Source: Enchytraeus crypticus
Lineage: Eukaryota; Annelida; Clitellata; Enchytraeida; Enchytraeidae
Assembly: GCA_905160935.1 (NCBI GenBank)
Contig: CAJHZI010000592.1
Location: 31,001-95,000 of the forward strand
Direction of reading: 5' to 3'
Length of the DNA stretch: 64,000 nt
Made by a program: the position numbers and the translations under genes. The notes under the pieces were generated by a model. It was not told the origin of the DNA. It was given only the letters and a program-made list of their open reading frames with translations, and ran no database searches. Of the stretch, positions 23,166 to 32,617 are shown in pieces. Each line of letters starts with the position of its first letter. Positions within the stretch are counted from its first letter, which is position 1.

Positions 23166-24194
23166 TACTGGTTCAGAAAGCACAATTTCTTGTTTAAGAC
23201 CCAAGCAAAATAAAAATTGGAAACTTACCTACACAACCAGTAGGCTATAGCGAATCATAATTAACATATTTACAACATATTTCAATCTACAACAGACTTG
23301 GCTTCTAACAGTTATTGACCTCTACAACAGATATTGGCCTCTAATATGGCTCACAAATCACTAAGATTAACTATTGAAACACCACAAAATATTTCAAGAT
23401 TTTATAGTTTAGAAATTTATAGTTAAGCATAATTAATTAATGCAACGTAAATCATTCAACAAAACGTGCAGTAAGATTTGAAAAAGTTACTGCACATGTT
23501 TGTTAGGCCTATATATGCATATAGTTACTTATAATTAATTAATGCAATGTAGGTCTAATTAAGTAAAACATGTAGTGATAAGACAATTTAGGCGCCAGGG
23601 CTGAGATCCGTTGATTTACATTTGGATATCTTACCGTAGTAATAATAAAATTGGATATCTCAATCATTTTAATACTACAGCGATAAAACACTCGATATAA
23701 TCGTAGAGCAAACTGACGTTAACCTTAACTTTGCCAGATTTTAGATATAAACATGGATTAGTAATACTTCTTCCTTGGACAATTTTGAATATGACTGCAT
23801 TGTCGTTGTTGTTTTGCTTACATGTCAGGTCGAAAGTGTTCTGTATAGTATTGCATTCATTCAGATATAGGCCTAATGACGGTGTATAGACAACAGATAA
23901 TGATTGCGTCATTGATGACGTCAGCATTATGAGTGTAGTCTGTGTCCAGGCGCCGCAGTACAGTGATAGCATGAGAGCGGATAATACAAACAGAGGCAGT
24001 GACACAGTCGAGGTAATTTCTGCCTGTTACTCCATCTCCTACGATATTATCAAATACTTATAAAACAAAATTGTCCTTCATCAAGATTTTTAATACTAAA
24101 TATATCATTAAATTAAATTTTTTAAAACATATTATAATTAAGTAAATTAAATAATTATTATAATTAAAAATATTAGGCCCTAATGAATATTAGG

Positions 24195-24335
24195 CCTGAC
24201 TGGTGCCAGTGGCGATGTCGGTAAGGTATTCGACCACGGATCAGTATGTACGAGCTTCAAATCCTGGGCTTTCCCGTCACTGACATCGCTTTCGAGTGAG
24301 GAAACTGACGTTAACGTTAGCTTTTTAGCTAATAG
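24195..24335 (+). repeat. tRNA-derived SINE family 1
   Basis: GGTGCCAGTGGCGATGTCGG, TATGTACGAGCTTCAAATCC, TGACATCGCTTTCGAGTGAG, AAACTGACGTTAACGTTAGC. Its 3' part belongs to the left arm of an inverted repeat around NIM1K exon 1. Confidence 0.85.
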
Positions 24336-24545
24336 TATAATATTTTGTTTCATGTAGGTCTAGTCTCTCTTCGGTGCACTGTCAAGTGACAGGTTCAAGG
24401 TACATATTCATACTCAAAGTCTGTTTTCTCGCTCCACAAAAGCACTCCTTAGAACAACAAGTTAATCCCTTCACAAAGTCTATGCTTTATCCATCCATAC
24501 CTTATATAGCCTATAGCTTGGGAAAAATATGGCTTCTGAGGAGGT
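24283..24545 (+). repeat. Left arm of a long inverted repeat flanking NIM1K exon 1
   Basis: SINE-1 tail, a unique-looking spacer (TAGCTAATAGTATAATATTT plus TGTTTCATGTAGGTCTAGTC) and a repeat family B start occur in the same order and nearly the same sequence, reversed, at 26660-26925. The shared junctions show one event copied the composite, not separate insertions. Confidence 0.85.
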
Positions 24546-24648
24546 TTCTTGTTGTCTTCCTCAACGGATAGGTCTAGTAAGTTATTAATTAAATAATAAG
24601 TAGCCTATAGCATGTATCTATGAAATTACTGCATGACTGATTTAGATA

Positions 24649-24871
24649 ATGGATGTGGGGAGGGACCCCGCCCTGAAGGGGGCAAAACTAGAACCCCAGA
24701 GAGACGTCTATCTGACCCCCTATGAGCGCCTGACCTTTGACCTCAGCAACGACAAGAAGGCCCTGAGAGAGGTGATGTTGGGCAAGAGGATCGCCTTCTA
24801 CCGTATCAGAGGTGAACTGGGCAGTGGCAACTTCTCTCAGGTGAAACTAGGCGTCCATATCCTCACCCGAG
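24649..24871 (+). CDS. NIM1K: NIM1K exon 1 (N-terminus and glycine loop)
   Basis: ATG chosen because an in-frame TAG/TAA lies shortly upstream (TTTAGATAATGG) and the protein length to the conserved LTPYERL matches the family. Donor CGAG/GTGGGC at 24872. Confidence 0.88.
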
Positions 24872-27800
24872 GTGGGCTATCTCTCTGTGTGTCCATCTGT
24901 GTGTCTCTCTCTCTGTCTCTCTCTATCTGTCTCCTCTCTCTCTCTCTCTCTATCTCTATCTCTCTGTACATGTATATCTCTCTATCTACCAATCTCTCTC
25001 TCACTCGTTCGCTCTCTCTCTCTCTCTCTTTATCTCTGTGTGTTTGTCTCTCTCTATCGACTGTCACTTTGCCTCTAACATTTCCTTCCTCATCGTTTTC
25101 TTTCTTTTGCTGTGAACAGCAACGCTACGATTAATTATGAAAATCATTACAAAGGGGAACCTGTAAAGCACTCTCGAAGACCGGTCATAGGTCTCTGGGG
25201 TGCTGTAGAAATGGTCGCTTCAATAACCTCCCATTGTTTCCTATATCACACTCCATGTGATGGGTTGACGTCCTAGACATCATCTTTGTATGAGGAAACG
25301 GACGTTAAACTTTTATTACTATTATATAAATGACTTCAGTGATGCAAAGACACAATATATTCCAGTAAACGGGAAGAAGAAAAAAGAGAGACATAAAATG
25401 GAAGGAACGACGGAAGGAAGAAGAAAAAGATTTTCAGCTGCTAACCTTGAATTAGCCTGAAGAGGCGTGATAAGATGAAATGAACTAAATAAGTTGTTAC
25501 TGATAGGATAAAAATAGGTTATATAGAAGATAATAATAAGCTTATTAGCTTGAGTTCTATTATAAAAGTTATAATTGTTGGGGCTATACTATTTACTTAG
25601 TGTTACCACAGCCTCAAGTGCCCCTGGCTAGGGGACGCTATAGAAAACTTGCGCTATGGTAATTAGCAATTAAATTCTTATAAGTCACCGAGAACTCTCA
25701 ACAGCTCTATTCTTATATTCACCAATAACACGTCGCTAGTTAATAAACAAGTCAGTTTTACAGAAGGGCTATAAGAAGATTTACAAATCTATGAAAATTT
25801 CTCCAGCATTAATTGTGAGACTAGGCGCTAAACACTCGAGACTATTACTTTCATACCGGTAGATTAGGATCTGCGTGTATGGTTGTTGCTCAATAACACA
25901 TAACGCCTAGAATAGTAGACTTATAATAGGAGTAGTCATCACTGTCAAGGTATTACAGATGATTACAGATTGCTTGAATTTAGAGTCATTGATTATTATA
26001 TTGATTATTGATTATTGATTTATTATAGACTGATTGATTATAGACTGATTGATTATAGACTGATTGATTATAGACTGATTGATTATAGACTGATTGATTA
26101 TAGACTGATTGATTATAGACTGATTGATTACAGATTGATTGATTATAGACTGATTGATTATAGACTGATTGATTATAGACTGATTGATTATAGATTGATT
26201 GATTATAGACTGATTGATTATAGATTGATTGATTATAGACTGATTGATTACAGATTGATTGATTATACTTTGATTTCCAATCCCACAGATCATACGGAAT
26301 ATATTTAACTTCCTTTCAGCTGAAGATTTATTTTTACAATATTCTCATTTCCTTCGAGGCATAACTTGTTAATTTTTCTATCATTCCATTTTCCGTCTGA
26401 ACGAATTCATATAAGTAAAAGAACACTTAGATGCATTAGGACGATTGATTATTGTATCTTACTGTTAGGTATCCCGTGTTGTGCTCTGGTGTGGTTGGAC
26501 CACTGCAGAATAGGGCAACCGCAAACAATCTGCCGCGTGTACGTAAGTGGCGACTAAGGCAGGAGCTGAGGATGGCAAGAGGGGATCCACCTCACCATGA
26601 AATATTTTCCCCAGGATTATATGGTACTTAATCCTCCTAAATGAGGAAGGCTGCCGGAAATCACCTTAGGAGCCATACTTTTCCCAAGCTATAGGCTACA
26701 TAAGGTATGGATAAGGCATAGACTTTTTGATGGGATTAACTTGTTGTTCTAAGGAGTACTCTTGTGGAGCGAGAAAACAGACTTTGAGTATGAATATGTA
26801 CCTTGAACCTGTCACTTGACAGTGCACTGAAGAGAGACTAGACCTACATGAAACAAAATATTATACTATTAGCTAAAAAGCTAACGTTAACGTCAGTTTC
26901 CTCACTCGAAAGCGATGTCAGTGGCAGTGCATGTGAAGAAGAAGACTTTTTTGTATTGCATCATCTTCTTATCGTACGTGTTGTATTACAGAGAAGGTGG
27001 CTATAAAGATACTGGACAAGACTAAGCTGGACGCTAAGACTCAGAGACTGCTCTCGAGAGAGATTACGAGCATGGAGAGGTTACATCATCCCAACGTTGT
27101 GCGCCTGTACGAAGTGGTGGAGACGCTCGCCAAGCTCTACCTCATCATAGAATACGCCAGTGACGGTGAGCTGTTCACGAGGATCTCGAACGAGGGCAGG
27201 ATTCAAGAGTCTGACGCTAGGCACATCTTTACACAGATCGTTTCTGCGGTAGCACACATGGTAATCAGTCTGAATGTTGCGTATGACGTTCCTGATATAG
27301 CAGTAGTGCCCCCCTAATAATAATAATAATAATAATAATAAAAATTATAATAATAATAATAATAATAATAATTATTATTATTATTATTATTATATTATAA
27401 TAATTATAGTGCTACGGTCGTCCATTGCAACGTCGAGCATTATTGAGACAAATCCAGGCATATCTAATAGAGTGCTCAATGATGTCGTGGGCGGCGCTAA
27501 CATGTCAGTCCAAATGTGTCTAAGACGAACCTGACATCTCTTCAGTCTAGTTAGTCCTTGTTCTTAAGAATTCATGAGGACCATTCAGAAGTACTTGTCC
27601 TAGAGAGTAGGTCCTTGGCCTTGCGGGTCTGATCCTGGTTAACATTAGTGACGGGTTCATCAGAAATTCAGAATGCACTGGAAATGGGCACGCATTTGGC
27701 AACTTTGAATTAATTAATATATTAATCATTTAATTTTAATCATTTCTAATTGTCAGATTATGTTCCGCAAAAAAACGTAGAAGTTAAGTACGGCTCTTGC

Positions 27801-29935
27801 AAGTGAAATTCTGAATTCATGAATCATCACGATGAAATGATGTAGTATAATTTCGCTACTGATTTATTTTAATAAAACACCTTTATAATACTTTAGTAAA
27901 ATTGTATTTCATGTAAAGACTATAATGCTATAACAAGTGGATCAGCTAATGACTCGATAAATGTTGTATTCTCTATTATAATTATCTAGAACTTTAGATG
28001 AATAGGTTTGGCACGTATTTCTCATTGAAAACTGGATCATCACTTAGTCTAGTCTGACTGCTGCTTTGGTTGGTCGATCAGTTGATCAACCACGACGATG
28101 ATCGGGTTCGATATCATCAAGAGAAGCTCTTCGCGCTTTTGACTTAACGTCAAAGCCACTAAAAATAAAATAAATGTTAGAAGTGATAGTATAGTAGATT
28201 ATACGTGGATAATCCCTACAGAAGATGTCATAAGTAAACTGCAGCTAGGCCTACGGAAAATGGACTAAAATTGCCTAACGGTTTAAACATGTGGTATTGA
28301 AACTGATAGATATCAACATAGTTGATCATTTCACTACAATGCGTGTTTACTTTTATAATTACCACATAATATCCTCGTGTCTCTGTGCCACTGCAGCACG
28401 ACCACAACATCGTCCACAGAGACCTAAAGGCAGAGAACATCTATTTCTCAGGGTCAAGGACGGTCAAGGTCGGGGACTTTGGTTTCAGCACACGGCTGTC
28501 GCACCCGGCTCAGCCGCTCAACACATTCTGCGGCTCTCCGCCCTACGCCGCCCCCGAGCTTTTCAGGGACGATTCCTACGCGGGGCCCAAGGTGGACGTA
28601 TGGGCGCTAGGAATCATTCTCTACTTCGTCGTATCAGGGGTGCTGCCCTTCAGAGCGGACACTGTGGGCAAGCTCAAGAAGTGTATCCTCGAGGGGCAGT
28701 ACACCCTCCCGCCCTACCTGACCGAACCCTGCCGGGCGCTCATCACCCTTCTTCTCGCCCCTGAAGCCTCTATTCGCCCCACGACTAGGGAGATCATCCA
28801 GCAAGCCTGGATGGAGGGAGAGGAACTACTCGGAGAGACAGAACCGTTTGGACTCTACAGCCTTCCACCGGATCCAGTATGGGAATCCTCGCCGTCGTGG
28901 ACGTCCAATCACGTTACGTCTAACGGACACGTGACTCGAGCTCAGCCAATCAGTGACGAGGACGTAGCAGACATGAGGCGGGACTCTGGGATGGGAAGAT
29001 CCAGTGCTGTGGATATAACAGAGGAAAATATTAGGAGAATTTCTGTAGAGACTAGTTATGATAAAACCTTAGATGATGTAAATAGAACAGAGAGCAGTAA
29101 CTCATATCAAGCTAGGTCGCCTTTTAAACAAATAAACAGTCCTAATAGAACTAAACACAATTCTACTAGGCGAGCCTCCTTGGATGACGCAGGGCATGTA
29201 GGCTCGCCCGGGCACACTCAGGCAATTTCGCCCGGGCATGCTCAGGCAGGTTCGTCCGGGCACGCACAGGAATGTTCGCCTGGGCATGCCCAGGCAAGCT
29301 CGCCTGGGCACGCCCAGGCAGCACCACACCGTCCAGGAACGCCTCACTCTCTGGCTCGTAATCGTATTCACTCAGCCTCATCCTACTCTCAGCGCAGGGC
29401 GCTCCGTGCAGCCTCTAGAACCTCCCTCAAGCCTCTGAGAGGTCCAGTGGAGGACAATGAGAGAAGGTCAGAGCGTGCAGCAGACATACCCTCCCTCACA
29501 GCTCTCAGAGGTCCAGTGGAGGACAAGGAGGGTGGATCAGAGCCTAGCCACAGGTTGAGCTCAGGAGAGAGAAAGGAGCCTGTGTCGACAGCTCGTAAGA
29601 GCAGCGATTTTCTCGAGGATGAACTGGAGGCTAGGAGGCTTTGTGAGGAGCTAGGCATCTCAGAGACACATCTCGCCCAGGCAGGAGCCAAGGGTCTGAG
29701 GAGCAGCGTCACTGGCACCTACCACATCATCCTCCACAGGCTCCAGAAGCGACGCTCCGAGCCCGAACAGCTCGACAGGGTCAATCCAGTGGCCTCCACA
29801 TCCACCGGGAAGAATTCCGAGGGGACGGAGAGGTTGGGTAATGGAAGAAAGGGGTCCAAGGAACCCTCAAATCAGAGAGGAACCAGTGCGGGTGCCAGCA
29901 ATCAAAAGCAATCAAGAGCATGTGTGATTTTATAG
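24649..29935 (+). CDS. NIM1K: Serine/threonine protein kinase NIM1 (AMPK-related)
   Basis: Three exons, 24649-24871, 26992-27260 and 28397-29935, give about 676 residues; phases 1 and 0 fit. The N-terminal TPYERLTFDLSNDKKA...LGKRIAFYRIRGELGSGNFSQVKLG pattern (here split) and the exon 2 start EKVAIKILDKTKLD match NIM1K closely. Kinase domain about residues 51-302: glycine loop GSGNFSQV, Lys80 in VAIK, HRD at 171-173, DFG at 191-193, activation-loop Thr207 in LNTFCGSPPYAAPE (the LKB1 site in this family), and a WALGIILY helix. A long, Ser-rich insert carries (G-H-A-Q-A) repeats at 29190-29330. A conserved C-terminal block, CEELGISETHL and SSVTGTYHIILHRLQKRR, is family-typical. The protein ends C-V-I-L, a CaaX-like prenylation motif. 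Human NIM1K is about 436 residues; the extra length is the insert. Confidence 0.93.
24880..25065 (+). repeat. (CT)n-rich microsatellite in NIM1K intron 1
   Basis: CTCTCTCTGTCTCTCTCTAT type run directly after the exon 1 donor. Confidence 0.9.
25195..25320 (+). repeat. SINE tail fragment
   Basis: GGGTTGACGTCCTAGACATC, ATCTTTGTATGAGGAAACGG, ACGTTAAACTTTTATTACTA: family 3 type tail with a divergent body. Confidence 0.65.
26020..26275 (+). repeat. 15-bp tandem repeat GATTGATTATAGACT
   Basis: About 16 copies with few changes (TACAGATT variants). Three frames on both strands stay open, giving artificial reading frames. Confidence 0.95.
26430..26850 (-). repeat. Repeat family B, reverse copy
   Basis: Reverse of 18605-18985 over almost the full length; its family-B start end is part of the right arm of the NIM1K inverted repeat. 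Confidence 0.75.
26660..26925 (-). repeat. Right arm of the inverted repeat flanking NIM1K exon 1
   Basis: Reverse complement of 24283-24545 with only scattered differences. It ends about 65 bases before the exon 2 acceptor (ATTACAG at 26991). Confidence 0.85.
26992..27260 (+). CDS. NIM1K: NIM1K exon 2 (kinase N-lobe)
   Basis: Acceptor TATTACAG, donor CATG/GTAATC. Contains the catalytic Lys, the C-helix (LLSREITSMERLHHPN), and the hinge YLIIEYASDGELF. Confidence 0.92.
27308..27545. repeat. (TAA)n/(TTA)n inverted pair and repeat family F
   Basis: 27310-27370 is TAA/AAT, 27371-27400 is ATT, able to pair with it. 27405-27545 (GTGCTACGGTCGTCCATTGC, AACGTCGAGCATTATTGAGA) is repeated at 47900-47990. 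Confidence 0.7.
28240..28355 (+). repeat. SINE family 2, 3' fragment
   Basis: GCCTAACGGTTTAAACATGT, GATATCAACATAGTTGATCA, TTTCACTACAATGCGTGTTT. It lies about 40 bases before the exon 3 acceptor. Confidence 0.75.
28397..29935 (+). CDS. NIM1K: NIM1K exon 3 (kinase C-lobe, insert, C-terminal domain)
   Basis: Acceptor CCACTGCAG, stop TAG at 29933-29935. GC-richer than its surroundings. Holds HRD, DFG, activation loop, APE, the repeat-bearing disordered insert (about residues 330-560) and the terminal C-V-I-L. Confidence 0.92.
   Translation, partial: HDHNIVHRDLKAENIYFSGSRTVKVGDFGFSTRLSHPAQPLNTFCGSPPYAAPELFRDDSYAGPKVDVWALGIILYFVVSGVLPFRADTVGKLKKCILEGQYTLPPYLTEPCRALITLLLAPEASIRPTTREIIQQAWMEGEELLGETEPFGLYSLPPDPVWESSPSWTSNHVTSNGHVTRAQPISDEDVADMRRDSGMGRSSAVDITEENIRRISVETSYDKTLDDVNRTESSNSYQARSPFKQINSPNRTKHNSTRRASLDDAGHVGSPGHTQAISPGHAQAGSSGHAQECSPGHAQASSPGHAQAAPHRPGTPHSLARNRIHSASSYSQRRALRAASRTSLKPLRGPVEDNERRSERAADIPSLTALRGPVEDKEGGSEPSHRLSSGERKEPVSTARKSSDFLEDELEARRLCEELGISETHLAQAGAKGLRSSVTGTYHIILHRLQKRRSEPEQLDRVNPVASTSTGKNSEGTERLGNGRKGSKEPSNQRGTSAGASNQKQSRACVIL
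29190..29330 (+). repeat. In-frame repeat coding SPGHAQ(A) units
   Basis: About six 24-bp units of GCTCGCCCGGGCACGCTCAG plus GCAA, drifting at synonymous and a few replacement sites. Confidence 0.85.
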
Positions 29936-30734
29936 TTCTGCAGACTGTGTTGAATATTAGTGCATTTGTTACAATTTTCAGTAGAATTATTTTATTTATT
30001 TTTGTATTAATGCTAAAGAGTAGGTTAATAATGGAGACCCCTGAAGTCTAGTAATTGGAATTTTTGACGTCTGTTTGAGATACAGATTCTCGGATAATAT
30101 CTGTTCCAATGTGGCACTCGTAGATTTTATAATCCAATTAAAATTGAGCTATGCTTTTCTAGAAGACCTACATCTCTAGATTCTCTACTACTACAGTGTA
30201 TATAAACACTCTACAAATTGGATAATACATATACGTCAGTAAATCGTACAAACATGATGTAACTCAATGTAAATTGACTCTTATGGCACGATATTGCTAC
30301 ATAGGACAATATCGTAGCAGCAGATTTGAGATGAGCAGAGACAGCAGATTTCAATCAGAAATCAGGTGGAGAAATTAACAAGGGGTTTTCTTATTAGCGC
30401 AATCTGTACTGTGTACATGTACCTATAGGCTGTATATAATTAGACACGTTAAAGCTCTGATACATTAATCATATGTTGTCTAAATCTCTCGTGTAACAAG
30501 ACTGTGGTTTTCTTTCACAGTGACTACATTGTAGGCTAATTGTTAATACCACATCTGATAATGATGTGGTAAGAATTTAAATACTGTAAATTTAAAAATC
30601 TAAGCAACCGTTCAGAGGATCGATGTAAGCCTTAGCTCATTCCCTGTGACCACTTGACACGAGATAAAAGAATAAACACAGAAAACTGCCAGTACGTAAA
30701 GTTTAATCATAGAGATAAACTATCAATAAATCAT

Positions 30735-31020
30735 CATCATCATCGTCCCTTGAATCCCAGTTTAACTAGGGTCGGGATACAAATAGACTGTCTCAAATCC
30801 TCTCTGTCCTACATCATATCATCAGTCAGTCTCCTATTTGAGACTTTTTCATTCGTTTAAATTTTTGTAGCAATTTCTGGAGCCTAGGCGCTCACCAACC
30901 GAATGCCCTTTCTGACGTTGGTATGGATCTTAGTGCTTTAGTCGCCTTTATGACACGTGCAGTCACCGGTCGGTCAATTCTTCAAACAAGCCGGACACAA
31001 AACGGGGAATAAATTGTAAA
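30735..31020 (-). repeat. Dispersed repeat family D (reverse)
   Basis: Shares with 32855-33140: CCAGTTTAACTAGGGTCGGG, AGACTGTCTCAAATCCTCTC, GAATGCCCTTTCTGACGTTG, TTAGTCGCCTTTATGACACG, ACCGGTCGGTCAATTCTTCA and ACACAAAACGGGG end. No coding capacity. Confidence 0.8.
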
Positions 31021-31159
31021 TAAATAATTAGGGATCAACTGCTACGCCCTGACATCATCCTGTGAGGAGGAAACGAACGTTAACTACTTCGATTAACCAG
31101 TACAATGAGCTACAGAGGTCCACAAATACCATTGTACAAGACTACTATAACACTGTAGA

Positions 31160-31167
31160 GTAACCAG

Positions 31168-31207
<40 letters not shown>

Positions 31208-31260
31208 AGTGCACTGCCTACTGGCAGGTCCATAGTTATTAACGCCTCCACTCATCTCAA
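31160..31260 (+). repeat. (CT)n run and repeat family C start
   Basis: CT microsatellite followed by CAGTGCACTGCCTACTGGCA plus GGTCCATAG. Confidence 0.75.
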
Positions 31261-31424
31261 CACATGTACAGGATTTCTATAATGTCGTAAACGATAATAA
31301 CCAGTAGGCCTACTAGATATTTGATCCTAGCATATCAGTATCGGCTGTACCACACAACACTGATCTTATCACTGATAAATACTAGCATCATCTCACCTCA
31401 CTACACTGATAAGCACTAATATCA

Positions 31425-31925
31425 CCACTCGTTACATTTATCTTATCAATGATAAGCTCTAGTACAGGTCATCTCTTATCACTGATAAAATCTTATAAGC
31501 TCTTATCACTGACAAACACTGGTATAGGTCAGTATCGTCTCTTATCACTGATCATCTCTTATCACTAATAAACTATAGTATAGGTCAGTATCATCTCTTA
31601 TCACTGATAAGCTCTAGTATAGGTCAGTATCATCTCTTATCATTGATAAGCTCTAGTATAGGTCAGTATCGTCTCTTATCACTGATAAACACTGACATAG
31701 GTCAGTATCGTCTCTTATCACTGATCATCTCTTATCACTGATAAGCTCTAGTACAGATCATTATCATCTCTTATCACTGATAAGCACTTTTCACTGATAA
31801 TCTCTTATCACTGATAAGTTCTAGTACAGATCATTATCATCTCTTATCACTGATAAGCTCTTATCACTGATAAGCACTTATCACTGATTATCTCTTATCA
31901 CTGGTCATCTCTAGTACAGGTCAGT
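31425..31925. repeat. Minisatellite built on the KDM2 stop-codon region
   Basis: Units of about 39 bp, CTCTTATCACTGATAAGCTC plus TAGTATAGGTCAGTATCGT, about 12 copies. The final copy runs into the KDM2 coding end: on the minus strand GACGATACTGACCTGTACTA plus G codes D-D-T-D-L-Y-stop, and the same words recur through the array. Confidence 0.85.
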
Positions 31926-32617
31926 ATCGTCTCTCCATACCACGCTACACTGAGGGAATCTACGCATGAACTCCGCTCTATGTTGCTCTTCAATGAGCTC
32001 ACACCTATCAACCCTCAGCAGCCTCAGGCTCTCCCCAGCACTACTACACGTCTTACACATCCACGACAGCAACGAGCCCGTCACCCTGCAGCACCCAGTG
32101 AGCAGGAGCTGTGAGAGCCCAGCAGTGGAGCAGTCAGTGGAGCACCCGGCGCCCAGCACGGCTTTGACTCCGCCGTCACTGATGTGCACGCAGTACGACA
32201 GGTCCAGCACTCGTAGGCGTGGCATGTGTCGAGATATAGCCGTCAGCGACGCGTCAGTCACGTCAGCTCCAGCCAATCGCAGCGTCTCGCAGCGCCTCAG
32301 TCGGCTAAGCCCCGCCCCCGAGCCTCCGTAGCCAATCGTAGCAGGCCAGCTGTCGTTGAGAGCGCTAGTGGGCGGCGGCCTGAGTAGATCAATCACGCAG
32401 GCGTCAGAGAGCGAGGCTACCCAGCTGAGGTCCAGGGAACATAGGAGAGGGCAGTGGGGGGCGGTGGGCAGAACCAGGGCAGACACTGCAGGCCAGGAGT
32501 TACCGGCCAAGGAAAGAGACTTGAGGTGAGGCAGTCTGGCGTGAAGCCAAGCCAACTGCTTGTGACTCACATTAGTCCACGAGATGTCCAAGCTCTTAGG
32601 CTGCCGCCGTACAATAC
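31911..32617 (-). CDS. KDM2: KDM2 exon 12, leucine-rich repeats
   Basis: Acceptor CTCACAG at 32618, stop TAG at 31911-31913. Encodes [51 protein letters not shown], all colinear with KDM2A (VSLDLSWTNISKKQLTWL..). The upstream in-frame ATG at 32684 is inside the intron. Confidence 0.93.

Larger units (their letters stand above)
17925..24648. other. Intergenic or 5' UTR/promoter region of NIM1K
   Basis: No coding exon could be supported. SINEs, tandem repeats and a 5S-like relic fill most of it. The stretch near 21900-22030 (X-box-like palindrome, then AAACATGGCGGCAG) looks the most promoter-like. Confidence 0.5.
29936..31910. other. Intergenic between convergent NIM1K and KDM2 ends
   Basis: NIM1K 3' UTR candidates (AATTAAAATT.. 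AT-rich) to about 30700, then repeats listed separately. No coding exon supportable. Confidence 0.6.

Noticed and set aside
23664-24005. 113-codon minus-strand frame with a signal-peptide-like start
   Set aside because: No family resemblance, no neighbouring exons, AT-rich, and the start could be chance. Not supportable from sequence alone.
26012-26308. Open frames of about 95 codons on both strands
   Set aside because: By-product of the 15-bp GATTGATTATAGACT repeat.
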